A stretch of DNA of 64,000 nucleotides from a virus. Below, in pieces: positions 9,160 to 17,964 of the stretch; position 1 is the first letter of the stretch, and each line of letters begins with the position of its first letter. The DNA lies in IMG/VR virus record IMGVR_UViG_3300030104_005063, positions 25,361-89,360 of that record, one strand, 5' to 3'. The notes beneath the pieces are model-generated. The model worked only from the letters and a program-made list of their open reading frames with translations, was not told the origin of the DNA and did not search any database. Both the position numbers and the translations under genes were made by a program.

Positions 9160-10022
9160 TGGCTCATGTCTCACATAGTCAATTTACCACTTATAACGAT
9201 TGTAACCTTAAATGGAAACTTCGTTATATAGATAAGTTAGGTACTTTTGTTGGTAACATACATACTCTTTTTGGGACAGCGATGCACACCGTAATACAAG
9301 AGTATCTATCGGTGATGTATAATAAATCTATTGTTGCTGCTGATAAACTTAATATGGAGTCTCGACTAAAAGAAGAGATGGTTACTGAGTTTACCAAGAT
9401 AAAAGAAAGTCAGAATGTTTTACCTTGCACCCAAGATGAGATGATGGAGTTCTATCAAGATGGTATTGCCATCTTACAACATTTCAGAAAGTATCGTAAT
9501 AAATACTTCATGAAACAGAATTGGGAGTTAGTTGGTATAGAAGTTCCAATCGTGAAAGGCGTGCAAGAAGGTGTTGATGTAATGGGATACTTAGATGTTG
9601 TTTTAAGAAATAAAATATCTGGTAGAGTGGTCATTATCGACCTTAAAACTGCTACTCGTGGTTGGACAGATTTTCAGAAGAAGGACTTTAATAAAAAGTC
9701 TCAGTTGTTAATTTACAAAAAGTTTTACTCTGAATTGTTTGATGTATCGTTAGACAAGATTGATGTTTACTTTTTAATACTGAAAAGAAAGATAGCAAAA
9801 AATCCTGACTTTCCTATAACAAGACTACAGAAGTTTGAACCGGCAAACGGAGTTCCAAGTATCAATAAGGTTATGACTAAGTTTGATGAGTTTAGAAAAG
9901 GTGTCTTTGATGATAAGGGTAAATATCTATTAGAAAGAACTTACGCTGCGAAACCAGGTAAGGCATGTAAATTTTGTGAATTTTATGATACGGAGCATTG
10001 TGAATGGGGGAAAATCCTTTAA
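9159..10022 (+). CDS. PD-(D/E)XK nuclease with likely iron-sulfur cluster (Cas4/AddB-like)
   Basis: A 287-residue RecB-type nuclease. The N-terminal box SHSQFTTYNDCNLKWKLRY carries the first Cys, FGTAMHTVIQEYL is the helical His-containing motif, and GYLDVV followed by IIDLKTATRG gives the catalytic D...DLK core near residues 144-168. The C-terminus has CKFCEFYDTEHC, three Cys that with the N-terminal Cys make the four ligands of a Cas4/AddB-type 4Fe-4S cluster. It probably processes DNA ends in replication or recombination. It lies directly after clpP and overlaps the SLOG-like gene by 19 bases. Confidence 0.88.
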   Translation: MAHVSHSQFTTYNDCNLKWKLRYIDKLGTFVGNIHTLFGTAMHTVIQEYLSVMYNKSIVAADKLNMESRLKEEMVTEFTKIKESQNVLPCTQDEMMEFYQDGIAILQHFRKYRNKYFMKQNWELVGIEVPIVKGVQEGVDVMGYLDVVLRNKISGRVVIIDLKTATRGWTDFQKKDFNKKSQLLIYKKFYSELFDVSLDKIDVYFLILKRKIAKNPDFPITRLQKFEPANGVPSINKVMTKFDEFRKGVFDDKGKYLLERTYAAKPGKACKFCEFYDTEHCEWGKIL

Positions 10023-10420
10023 AGGTAGGAATTGTCGGTAGTCGTGAATACGAAAACCGAAAGAAGATAAAAGAATTTATTTTTAAATTAAAAAAGGAAA
10101 AAGGCGCTGACACTATCATCGTAAGTGGTGGTTGTCCGAAAGGAGCTGATTTTTATGCTAAAAAATATGCTCTTGAATTGGGATTACAATATGAAGAGTA
10201 TCCACCAGCACATCAGGCACATAATTTATACTGTCCTTTACATGAAAGAAATTATGGTAAACCATATAGTGTGAAAAACTTTTTTGCTCGTAATAAACAG
10301 ATTGCTATTCATTCAGAGTATGTTGTGGCATTTATTCCAAGAGGAGTTGAATCACCAGGTTCTGTATCAACCATAAATTATGCTAAAAAATTTGGAAAAA
10401 AAACACTCGTTATTAATTAA
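10004..10420 (+). CDS. SLOG-superfamily (YspA/DUF2493-like) nucleotide-binding protein
   Basis: A 138-residue Rossmann-like protein. KVGIVGSREYENR at 7-19 and VSGGCPKGADFYAK near 39-52 match the GSRxY and GGAxxGAD signature of the YspA/DprA/LOG superfamily, which binds nucleotides or related ligands. Such proteins are found in phage and in defence or conflict gene sets; a catalytic role is not established. The start at 10004 lies inside the nuclease gene. It ends the replication operon; a TATTTATA motif follows in the gap. Confidence 0.78.
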   Translation: MGENPLKVGIVGSREYENRKKIKEFIFKLKKEKGADTIIVSGGCPKGADFYAKKYALELGLQYEEYPPAHQAHNLYCPLHERNYGKPYSVKNFFARNKQIAIHSEYVVAFIPRGVESPGSVSTINYAKKFGKKTLVIN

Positions 10421-10426
10421 ATCGTA

Positions 10427-10434
10427 TATTTATA
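10427..10434 (+). promoter_or_regulatory. Intergenic TATTTATA motif (copy 1)
   Basis: TATTTATA in the 46-base gap before the gene at 10467, followed by further TA alternation. It is the exact reverse complement of the T4 late promoter core. The same 8-mer is in four other gaps of this window. Function unproven. Confidence 0.4.
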
Positions 10435-10466
10435 TATATAGTTATTAACTTAACAAGGAATTGGTT

Positions 10467-10664
10467 ATGAAGCATGAGACAAAATTAACATCTGTTAAAA
10501 TTTTAAGAAGTTTATATGAACGATTTAAATTTAAAACAGTTAATTCTTCTATGAACTTACAAAAATTGGTTAATCGTTCTATTGATCAATACATACATGA
10601 TAATGTAATACAAGAACAAATGGAAACTTATGACCGACTACATATAAGTGGGAGTCAGTTTTGA
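10467..10664 (+). CDS. Putative ribbon-helix-helix DNA-binding protein
   Basis: A 65-residue protein starting at the ATG at 10467, with AAGGAA six bases upstream; a TTG at 10461 has no such support. TKLTSVKILRSLYERFKFK, then SMNLQKLVNRSIDQYI, fits the strand-helix-helix layout of small Arc/MetJ-type repressors. It follows a TATTTATA-containing gap and heads the glycan block, so a role in controlling that block is possible but inferred. The next ORF starts at its stop codon (TGATG). Confidence 0.6.
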   Translation: MKHETKLTSVKILRSLYERFKFKTVNSSMNLQKLVNRSIDQYIHDNVIQEQMETYDRLHISGSQF

Positions 10665-10906
10665 TGAGAGAAGAATTAATTAAAGCTAGTAAAATGCATT
10701 TTGAAGCACATATAGAAAAACATCGTGTAAATGTAGAAAACATTTTACATAATTCAGTTGGTGTAGCTGAACACTCGGATATAATTGACACTATAGAAAA
10801 AGAGTTAGAAGTTATTGCCGAGTACGATGATAAACTTAATGTTTTAAAAAAATATTTTCCTAATGATTATCAAGGAGACGATGTGAGGAAGTTAATAAAT
10901 GGCTAA
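10664..10906 (+). CDS. Conserved marine-phage hypothetical protein
   Basis: An 80-residue, charged, helical protein. HRVNVENILHNSVGVAEHSD followed by IEKELEVIAEYDDKL resembles a small hypothetical protein I recall from marine T4-like phages; no biochemical role is known to me. The start chosen is the ATG at 10664 overlapping the upstream stop as TGATG. It overlaps the following glycosyltransferase by 8 bases, so the two are probably translated together. Confidence 0.65.
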   Translation: MREELIKASKMHFEAHIEKHRVNVENILHNSVGVAEHSDIIDTIEKELEVIAEYDDKLNVLKKYFPNDYQGDDVRKLING

Positions 10907-12260
10907 GAAAAAAATATTATTAATGTCAGATGATTTAAGAATGCATAGTGGAGTGGCTACCGTATCTAAAGATATTGTATTTGAGACATTGAATGAATAT
11001 GATTGGGTACAAATCGGTGGTGCTATAAAACATCCTGAGGTCGGTAAAATTATTGATATGTCTCAAGGTCTTAATGAATTTGGTATCAAAGATGGTTATT
11101 TAAAAATATATCCTGTAGATGGATATGGTAATGAGGATATACTTAGAGAGGTAATGGAAATAGAAAAACCAGATGCTATACTTCACTATACAGATCCTCG
11201 TTTTTGGATTTGGTTTTATAATATGGAGTCTGAAATTCGTAGAGAGATTCCAATATTTTACTATAACATTTGGGATGACTTACCAGATCCACAATACAAT
11301 ACTAACTACTATAAAAGTTGTGATTTGTTGATGGGTATATCAAAACAAACTTATGGTATTAATAAAAGACTTCTACCAGAATATGAAGATTGGCAAGTAA
11401 CTTATGTTCCACATGGAATATCTGAAAGAAGATTTAATAAAGTTGAAGATGATAATACCTCGCTATTAGATTTTGAAGCTAAACACAACATAGGTGATAA
11501 GAAGTTTAAGATACTTTACAGTAATAGGAACATTAGAAGAAAACAACCTAATGATTTAATTTTAGCGTACAAGTATTTTATGGATGAACTAACACCAGAA
11601 CAAAGAAAAGAATGTGTGTTGATTTTTCATTGTAATCCAACCGATGAAAATGGAACAGATTTACCAAGAGTTCACAAACATTTAATTCCTGAATATGATA
11701 TTTGTTTTACATACGATACAGATGGTAGACCTTTCAATGACCAAGAAATGAATCTATTATTCAATTCAGCTGATGTTTATGTCAATATGGCTTCCAATGA
11801 AGGATTTGGATTGGGTAGTGCTGAAGCACTTACAGTAGGCACACCAATAATTGTAAATGTTACAGGTGGTCTGCAAGACCAATGTGGATTTAGAAATGAT
11901 GGTGGTGATTTTTTAATACCTGAAGATTATGTCGAATTAGGAACTAATCATAGAGGTCGATATAAAACTCATGGTGATTGGGTAAAACCTGTTTATCCAA
12001 CTTCAATATCATTACAAGGTTCTCCAATGACACCTTACATATGGGATGACAGATGTCAGCCAGAAGATGTTGCTAAAAATTTAAGAGAATTTTATGATAT
12101 GGGTAGAGAAGAAAGAAAAAGACTTGGTTTACTAGGAACAGAGTTCTGTAAAGAAAATCAAATGACATCAAAAGCTATGGGACAAAATTTTATTGATTCT
12201 ATGAATGGTGCTTTTGAAAATTGGAAACCACAACCTAAATATCATATGGAGGCAGTATGA
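10899..12260 (+). CDS. GT-B (GT4-like) glycosyltransferase
   Basis: A 453-residue transferase that would move a sugar from a nucleotide donor. The N-terminal Rossmann part begins KKILLMSDDLRMHSGVA. The C-terminal donor domain has VYVNMASNEGFGLGSAEAL near residues 295-313 and GTPIIVNVTGG near 316-326, the E-x7-E-type region of family GT4. No signal peptide or membrane segment, so it acts in the cytoplasm. It opens the glycan block and overlaps the next GT4-like gene as ATGA. The acceptor cannot be told from sequence. Confidence 0.85.
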   Translation: MAKKKILLMSDDLRMHSGVATVSKDIVFETLNEYDWVQIGGAIKHPEVGKIIDMSQGLNEFGIKDGYLKIYPVDGYGNEDILREVMEIEKPDAILHYTDPRFWIWFYNMESEIRREIPIFYYNIWDDLPDPQYNTNYYKSCDLLMGISKQTYGINKRLLPEYEDWQVTYVPHGISERRFNKVEDDNTSLLDFEAKHNIGDKKFKILYSNRNIRRKQPNDLILAYKYFMDELTPEQRKECVLIFHCNPTDENGTDLPRVHKHLIPEYDICFTYDTDGRPFNDQEMNLLFNSADVYVNMASNEGFGLGSAEALTVGTPIIVNVTGGLQDQCGFRNDGGDFLIPEDYVELGTNHRGRYKTHGDWVKPVYPTSISLQGSPMTPYIWDDRCQPEDVAKNLREFYDMGREERKRLGLLGTEFCKENQMTSKAMGQNFIDSMNGAFENWKPQPKYHMEAV

Positions 12261-13612
12261 AACGAAATGTGTTGATGATTGCACCTTTCAATACTCGTAG
12301 TGGTTACGGTGACCACGCTCGTTCAATATATTATTCTATTATGGATAGAGAAGATTTGGATATAAAGTGTATTGATGTTAAGTGGGGAAATACACCACGA
12401 AATCATCTTAAATCAGAAATCCCTAGACATAAAAAGTTGTTAGACAGTTTTATTGCACATGATAAAGTACAAGGACAACCAGATGTTCTTATTGACATAA
12501 GAATACCAAATGAGTTTGCTACTGGCGCTAAACTTAATATTGGTATAACCGCTGGTGTTGAAACTGATGTTGTCTCACCTGAATTTTTAGATGGGATGAA
12601 TCGTATGAACTTTAATATCGTACCATCTCGTTTTACAGCAGACACATTTAATCGTTGTACTTATGACCGAATGGAAGATTTACCTAATGGTCAAAAAAGA
12701 AAGTCTGGTGAAGTTAGAAACGAAAAACCAATTCATGTTTTGTTTGAAGGAGTGGATACCGATGTATATTATCCTAAACAAAAACATCAGTTAGAGAAAA
12801 AATTGTGTAGTGAACTAGATGAACTTATCAAAGAAGATTTTGCTTATCTTCATGTTGGACAATGGGGACAAGCTAGTTTTGGAGAAGACAGAAAAAACAT
12901 TGGAATCTTGATAAAGTCTTTCTTAAAGGCATTTGCTAATATTCCTAACCCACCAGCACTTGTTTTAAAAACTAATGGTGCTAATTTTAGTATTCTTGAT
13001 AGACAAGAGATTAAGAAAAGAATAAATCATGTTAAAGATATGTTTGATGGTGTTAATTTACCAAACATTTATTTAATACATGGTGATTTTACTATTGAAG
13101 AAATGTCAACACTTTACAACCATCCAAAAATTGGTGCTTTTATTACTTGTACTCATGGTGAGGGTTATGGCAGACCGATGGCTGAAGCTACTTGTTGTGA
13201 TTTACCTGTTATTGCCACTAAATGGAGTGGACACATGGACTTTCTCACAGACTCAGAATCTATGTTAATTGATGGTTTTTTACAACCTGTACCTAAATCT
13301 TCTATTTGGAAGCCGATTATTGTAGAACCATCAAGGTGGTTTAATGTAAATGAAGCTGATGTGGTTAGAAAGATTAGAACTTTTCATAAGAAAAGAAAAC
13401 TAATACAAAAGAAAGCCACTCGTTTGGGTAAGAAGAATAGACGAGAGAAGTCTTTGAAAGCTATGAAAATTCAATTTAATAAAATATTAGATGAAGCACT
13501 AAAATCAATTCCGCAAGCTGTTGGTTTAAAACTGCCTAAATTGAAAAAAGTTGGTGGAGACACTTCTAAACCTGCAAAGTTAAAGTTACCTAAATTAAAA
13601 AAAGTAACATAA
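12257..13612 (+). CDS. GT-B (GT4-like) glycosyltransferase with Lys-rich repeat tail
   Basis: A 451-residue transferase: NVLMIAPFNTRSGYGDHAR near the start is a typical GT4 acceptor-side loop, and THGEGYGRPMAEATCCDLPVIA near residues 300-321 is the donor-binding region. A GGAGG site precedes the ATG. The last 30 residues are unusual: LKLPKLKKV occurs twice, at 424-432 and 442-450, joined by a Gly/Ser/Lys linker. Such a basic tail could bind nucleic acid or membrane phosphates; this is inference. It is preceded by another GT4-like gene and followed by a zinc-ribbon gene (TAATG). Confidence 0.85.
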   Translation: MKRNVLMIAPFNTRSGYGDHARSIYYSIMDREDLDIKCIDVKWGNTPRNHLKSEIPRHKKLLDSFIAHDKVQGQPDVLIDIRIPNEFATGAKLNIGITAGVETDVVSPEFLDGMNRMNFNIVPSRFTADTFNRCTYDRMEDLPNGQKRKSGEVRNEKPIHVLFEGVDTDVYYPKQKHQLEKKLCSELDELIKEDFAYLHVGQWGQASFGEDRKNIGILIKSFLKAFANIPNPPALVLKTNGANFSILDRQEIKKRINHVKDMFDGVNLPNIYLIHGDFTIEEMSTLYNHPKIGAFITCTHGEGYGRPMAEATCCDLPVIATKWSGHMDFLTDSESMLIDGFLQPVPKSSIWKPIIVEPSRWFNVNEADVVRKIRTFHKKRKLIQKKATRLGKKNRREKSLKAMKIQFNKILDEALKSIPQAVGLKLPKLKKVGGDTSKPAKLKLPKLKKVT

Positions 13613-14025
13613 TGGAAGATTTCATCCTAAGAGTAAAATGTCCTATCTGCCTACAAGAAGACGGAGAGAAAAATACATCAGACACTCTTGTATTACTTGG
13701 TGATGATGAACAAAATATGCAATGTTTAGGTTGTGGGTATGGTTCTAATAACAAAATGAAAACTCATATTCAACCTTTACCTGAAGACTTTAAGGATGTT
13801 TGTGTTACGACTGGTGAAGATAGATTTTGGGCACCATCTGTGTTTACAACAGAAAATTATCAAGTAGTTCCTATGGTTAATAAAAAAGAATTGAAATGGA
13901 GAGTGTTTGCTCACACTGATCCTGAGACAGAGGTGGTAGTTCCGACTTTTGGTGATGCTTTTAAAATGGTAGAGAAAATGGAGAATTTAATTGGCAAGAC
14001 GATACAACAACAGACGGATAATTAA
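13612..14025 (+). CDS. Zinc-ribbon protein of unknown function
   Basis: A 137-residue protein with a zinc knuckle pair, CPICLQEDG near residue 10 and CLGCGYG near 38, then a soluble domain containing DRFWAPSVFTTEN. The pattern resembles hypothetical zinc-finger proteins of marine T4-like phages. It is joined by TAATG to the upstream glycosyltransferase and overlaps the next gene by 35 bases in another frame. It does not look like a sugar enzyme, so it may belong to core phage functions interleaved with the glycan block. Confidence 0.7.
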   Translation: MEDFILRVKCPICLQEDGEKNTSDTLVLLGDDEQNMQCLGCGYGSNNKMKTHIQPLPEDFKDVCVTTGEDRFWAPSVFTTENYQVVPMVNKKELKWRVFAHTDPETEVVVPTFGDAFKMVEKMENLIGKTIQQQTDN

Positions 14026-14449
14026 GTCGATTCAAACAGTCCCATCTCGTAGGCTAATACCTGGTATGATAGTCACATTTAACTATTCTGAACAAGGTGT
14101 TATGGATCCTCGTCCTATTTTACTTTTTTTACATGAAGACAGTAAGACAAAAAATATTGAAGGTTTAAATTTAAATTATCTTAACCCAACTAAGTTAAAA
14201 AAATTATTCCAAGTAATGGATTTCAAAAAAACTAAGTTGGATGAAGTCGAAAATCTAATTAATTTGACTGATGAGTATTTTAGGATTCAGATTTCTAACC
14301 CAAAGAAAAGATCTGCAATGTCCACCAAAAGATTTTATAGTGATGTAATATTATCTGATAAATTTTTTAAAGAAGCATATAGAGCTTATAAAATAGGTAA
14401 ATTGACCTCACTAAAAGTTACACAAATAAATACTCAATTTATTCAATGA
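13991..14449 (+). CDS. Hypothetical phage protein, TTG start
   Basis: A 152-residue basic protein. The call uses the TTG at 13991, which overlaps the preceding gene by 35 bases; no better start lies close by. RLIPGMIVTFNYSEQGVMDPRPILLF followed by IEGLNLNYL (a beta-rich segment, then PTKLKKLF helices) resembles a family I associate with T4-like marine phages, without known role. ATGA overlap with a GT2 gene. The reading frame is well kept to the C-terminus, so it is likely real. Confidence 0.6.
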   Translation: MARRYNNRRIIKSIQTVPSRRLIPGMIVTFNYSEQGVMDPRPILLFLHEDSKTKNIEGLNLNYLNPTKLKKLFQVMDFKKTKLDEVENLINLTDEYFRIQISNPKKRSAMSTKRFYSDVILSDKFFKEAYRAYKIGKLTSLKVTQINTQFIQ

Positions 14450-15069
14450 AAATTAGTTACTCAATGTTGGTTCATAATGAAACCGACACTCTTGAAAAAT
14501 TATTAGAATTTTTAGTAAAGTATAAACAACCACGAGATGAAATTGTTATATTAGATGATTATTCTGATAACGAAAAGACTAAAATTATATTAGATTATTA
14601 TTCTTCAGCAGAGGGTGTCGTACTTGAACAAAGAAATCTTCTAGGTGACTTTGCTACTCAAAAAAACTATCTTAAGAATATGTGTTCTGGTGATTATAGT
14701 TTTAATTTAGATGCTGATGAGATAGTAACACATTGGTTTATGAAAGATATTCATGAAATATTAAATGGTAATGAGGTTGATTTAATTTTTGTGCCTAGAA
14801 TAAATACAGTAGAGGGAATTACAGAACAACACATAAGGGGTTGGGGTTGGCAAGTAAATGAAAAAGGTTGGATAAATTATCCTGATTGGCAAGGTCGTAT
14901 TTTTCGTAATAGACCAAACATTCGTTGGGAAAAACCAGTTCATGAACAGCTCATAGGATTTCAAACTTATGCTCACTTACCAATGGAACAAAAATATTCT
15001 ATTATTCATCCAAAGACCATAGATAGACAAGTGAAACAAAATCAAAAATATTCAGAAATTTTAAGATGA
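14446..15069 (+). CDS. GT2-like (GT-A) glycosyltransferase
   Basis: A 207-residue GT-A enzyme. ISYSMLVHNETDTLEKLLEFL at the start, IVILDDYSDN near residues 33-42 and NLDADEIV near 86-93 (DAD metal-binding motif) place it in family GT2. It is shorter than most GT2 enzymes, ending soon after the acceptor side. The middle shows WQGRIFRNRPNIRWEKPVHE, typical of SunS/GT2 relatives that modify proteins or lipids. Cytoplasmic. ATGA junctions on both sides. Confidence 0.8.
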   Translation: MKISYSMLVHNETDTLEKLLEFLVKYKQPRDEIVILDDYSDNEKTKIILDYYSSAEGVVLEQRNLLGDFATQKNYLKNMCSGDYSFNLDADEIVTHWFMKDIHEILNGNEVDLIFVPRINTVEGITEQHIRGWGWQVNEKGWINYPDWQGRIFRNRPNIRWEKPVHEQLIGFQTYAHLPMEQKYSIIHPKTIDRQVKQNQKYSEILR

Positions 15070-16082
15070 TAAAAATTAAATTACTAGAACTAGACAAACA
15101 CAGAAATGAAACTACATTTAGACCTTTTCTTTTTGCCGCAGAATTGTTTAAAGAAGTAGGTATAGAATTTACAAATTCTGATGATTGTGACTACGCGTTT
15201 GTAGGTCAAGCTAGTATCATAGATAAAAAGAAACCTTTAAAAGAATCAATAAATGATGGCTTAGATTTTGTTTCTAAAATTAGTGGAGATTATTTCATAG
15301 TTGATGGACAAGACTCTACCACTTTGATAGGAACAATTGATGTTTTTCGTGAGTCAAATGCTAAACTATTTTTAAAAAATACATACTTAAAAGATTTTAA
15401 TTTGTACAAACAAGGTTGGGCTAATGGTAGAATGTATTGGGGAGAGGGTAATTATTCTGTACCAGACATACACGATTTAGAGCCTAATATGGAGTTAACA
15501 GGTTGTAATTGGTTACACACTCTGCAACCAAATTGGTATGATTATAATCAAGATAAACCATATGATTTGTCTTGTATGTTTAGTTATCCAACAAAAGAAC
15601 CAGTTTATGAACATGATTTATGTCAGACAGATTATTATGATCCTCACAGAAAAAATTTAATGGACATCTTAGGTGATAAATATAATGTAGCTAAATTAGT
15701 AGATGGTGTAAGATTACCACCACAAGAGTATTATAAAAAAATGTTCAACTCTAAGATTATTTTAGCACCAATTGGTTATGGTGAAATGGCACCTAGAGAC
15801 TTAGAATCTGCTATGTTTGGTTCAGTATTGATGAAGCCTGATATGAGTTATATTGATTCCAAACCTTTTATATATGAAGATGATGAGACATATATTGCTG
15901 TAAATTATGATTGGTCTAATCTTGAAGAGAAGATAGACTATGTGTTATCAGATTATAGTAACATTAGAGAAAAACTCGTCCAAAATATGAGAAAAAAATA
16001 TCATGAGAAGTATGATTTAAAAAATTTAGTGTTGCATATTTATGATATTTTTAGTAGATTAGATGAGGTAGAAACATCATGA
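15066..16082 (+). CDS. GT-B-like glycosyltransferase, paralogue of the gene at 32818
   Basis: A 338-residue protein. The C-terminal half, with KIILAPIGYGEMAPRDLESAM and VLMKPDMS, looks like the donor domain of exostosin/CgeB-like GT-B enzymes. The same architecture recurs at 32818-33831, where the N-termini also match (MIKIKLLELD versus MIKVKLTDSS) and SGDYFIVDGQDST corresponds to SGDYFLFHGGDST. The two therefore look like duplicated genes with diverged specificity. Acceptor and donor are unknown. Confidence 0.7.
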   Translation: MIKIKLLELDKHRNETTFRPFLFAAELFKEVGIEFTNSDDCDYAFVGQASIIDKKKPLKESINDGLDFVSKISGDYFIVDGQDSTTLIGTIDVFRESNAKLFLKNTYLKDFNLYKQGWANGRMYWGEGNYSVPDIHDLEPNMELTGCNWLHTLQPNWYDYNQDKPYDLSCMFSYPTKEPVYEHDLCQTDYYDPHRKNLMDILGDKYNVAKLVDGVRLPPQEYYKKMFNSKIILAPIGYGEMAPRDLESAMFGSVLMKPDMSYIDSKPFIYEDDETYIAVNYDWSNLEEKIDYVLSDYSNIREKLVQNMRKKYHEKYDLKNLVLHIYDIFSRLDEVETS

Positions 16083-17089
16083 AATTTGGTTTAATAACAG
16101 ACGACACAGCAATAAATTCTTATTACATAAAAGATGGAACTGCTTTTGGTTATCATAATGATGAACCATACATTTACCACCATGCTTTTTCACCTGAGTG
16201 TTTTGTTGCTATGATGAACTTACCATTTTTATTTGATTTTGGGTGTTATATAAATTGGATAGAGTGGCAAGACAAAGAGCTACCAGATTATGATTTGGAT
16301 TTAATACTTTATGACAATGGAAAAATTGGACTTGAAGAGAAATATTATGATGACTACAAAGTAGATATATTGAGAGAAAAATACCCTAATGCTAAAATAA
16401 TGGGTTGGATAAAAGAGGTAAATGTAAAAACACACAGACTTGAAAACAGAGTTAAGTTTTTAAATGATTGCGACTCTGTGATAACATCAGGTATATCAGA
16501 TAATTTTAAGAATTTGGATATGTTTAAATATTTGAAATCAGTTGTTGATAAAGATTTTTATTTTATATCACAACCTGTAAATGTAAATTATTTATTTGAT
16601 AATTTTTATTCCGAAGAAAAAGAAAATGTTATTTGGGCATATTTACCTAATCCAATGTATAGGAGAGGTAGAACTTATGAGTTTACAAATTATCTTGGTG
16701 AAAAATATGGTGTTGAAGTTAGAAGAAAACCACTTCAACCAGGTCAAAAGTTTGACCATATTAGTCAATGGGATTTTATAGAAATGTGGTCAAAATGTGC
16801 TTATCATTTTAACATGGATCCTTCTGATATTCATCCAGGTAATCAAGTTATGCAAACCGCTGCTGTAGGGTGTATAAATTTTGGTGGATTTAATGAATCT
16901 CATAGTATATTATATCCGAAAACAGCAACTTGTGATGAAAAAATTTTAGAAGAAAAATTTGTAGAATATTTAAATAATGAAAATAAAAGATTTGAAGCAA
17001 TACAGTACGCTTGGGATAAAGTAAATGAGGTGTATGGTTTTAAATCAGTTGTAAATCAAATAAATCAAATATATGGAGAACTTGGATGA
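16079..17089 (+). CDS. Putative GT-B glycosyltransferase
   Basis: A 336-residue soluble protein in the middle of the glycan block. No classical signature is complete, but VIWAYLPNPMYRRGRTYEF followed by AYHFNMDPSDIHPGNQVMQTAAVGCINFGG resembles the C-terminal donor-binding half of a GT-B transferase. A residual E/H position near the HPGNQ loop could contact the donor. ATGA overlaps on both sides. The glycosyltransferase call is an inference from the layout and context. Confidence 0.5.
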   Translation: MKFGLITDDTAINSYYIKDGTAFGYHNDEPYIYHHAFSPECFVAMMNLPFLFDFGCYINWIEWQDKELPDYDLDLILYDNGKIGLEEKYYDDYKVDILREKYPNAKIMGWIKEVNVKTHRLENRVKFLNDCDSVITSGISDNFKNLDMFKYLKSVVDKDFYFISQPVNVNYLFDNFYSEEKENVIWAYLPNPMYRRGRTYEFTNYLGEKYGVEVRRKPLQPGQKFDHISQWDFIEMWSKCAYHFNMDPSDIHPGNQVMQTAAVGCINFGGFNESHSILYPKTATCDEKILEEKFVEYLNNENKRFEAIQYAWDKVNEVYGFKSVVNQINQIYGELG

Positions 17090-17964
17090 AAGTTTTAGTA
17101 ACAGGTGGTGTTGGGTTTATAGGCACTAATTTAATAAAAAGATTATTAGACGATGGACATAAAGTTGTTAGCTTAGATAACTATTCCACAGGAATAAAAG
17201 AAAATGAGTTACAACAAAAAGGAGTTCAGTACTTTGATGTTGATTTAAGATATGTACATGATTATGATTTTTTTATGGATAAACCTGACATTATTTTTCA
17301 TATCGCTGCACTTGCTAGAATACAACCATCAATGGAAGATCCGACAACATCTATTCAAAATAATTTTGATAGTACACTTAACATATTAGAGTGGGCTAGA
17401 GCTAAAAAATGTCCTGTTATTTTTGCTGGTTCAAGTTCTTTTCATCAAGGGTTGTGGGACAGTCCTTACGCGTGGTCTAAATTTGCTGGAGAACAACTTT
17501 GTGAACTATATAATAAAGTGTATGATTTACCAACCACCGTTTGTAGGTTTTATAATGTATACGGTCCACATCAAATAGAAGGTGGTGATTATGCTGCTGT
17601 AATTGGTATTTTTGAAAGACAATATAAAAACAATGAATCACTAACCATTACAGGTGATGGGGAACAGAGAAGAGATTTTACTCATGTGGATGATATTGTC
17701 GATGGTTTAGTCAAGTGCGGTGAAATGATTGTTACAGATCGTGGTTATGAAATTAGTGGTGAGGAGTTTGAACTCGGAAGAGGAATTAACTTTTCAATTA
17801 ATGAAATAGCAAATATGTTTGGGGAGGACTATTCAAAGGAATATATCGATGCTAGACCTGGAGAATATGAAATGACATTATGTACTGATGATAAAGCTAA
17901 AAAATTATTAAATTGGGATGCAAAAATTAACATTGATGATTACATCGAGGGAGTTATAAAATGA
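17086..17964 (+). CDS. NAD-dependent sugar epimerase/dehydratase (extended SDR)
   Basis: A 292-residue extended SDR. TGGVGFIG near residues 6-13 is the NAD-binding glycine motif, AGSSSF the Ser-containing strand, and SPYAWSKFAGE the YxxxK catalytic motif. NVYGPHQ and GDGEQRRDFTHVDDIV are typical of UDP-glucose 4-epimerase-like enzymes. It would interconvert a nucleotide-activated hexose in the cytoplasm. It leads directly, by ATGA, into the TPP-enzyme and dehydratase genes, so it may supply or finish the same sugar. The exact substrate is not determined. Confidence 0.85.
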   Translation: MKVLVTGGVGFIGTNLIKRLLDDGHKVVSLDNYSTGIKENELQQKGVQYFDVDLRYVHDYDFFMDKPDIIFHIAALARIQPSMEDPTTSIQNNFDSTLNILEWARAKKCPVIFAGSSSFHQGLWDSPYAWSKFAGEQLCELYNKVYDLPTTVCRFYNVYGPHQIEGGDYAAVIGIFERQYKNNESLTITGDGEQRRDFTHVDDIVDGLVKCGEMIVTDRGYEISGEEFELGRGINFSINEIANMFGEDYSKEYIDARPGEYEMTLCTDDKAKKLLNWDAKINIDDYIEGVIK

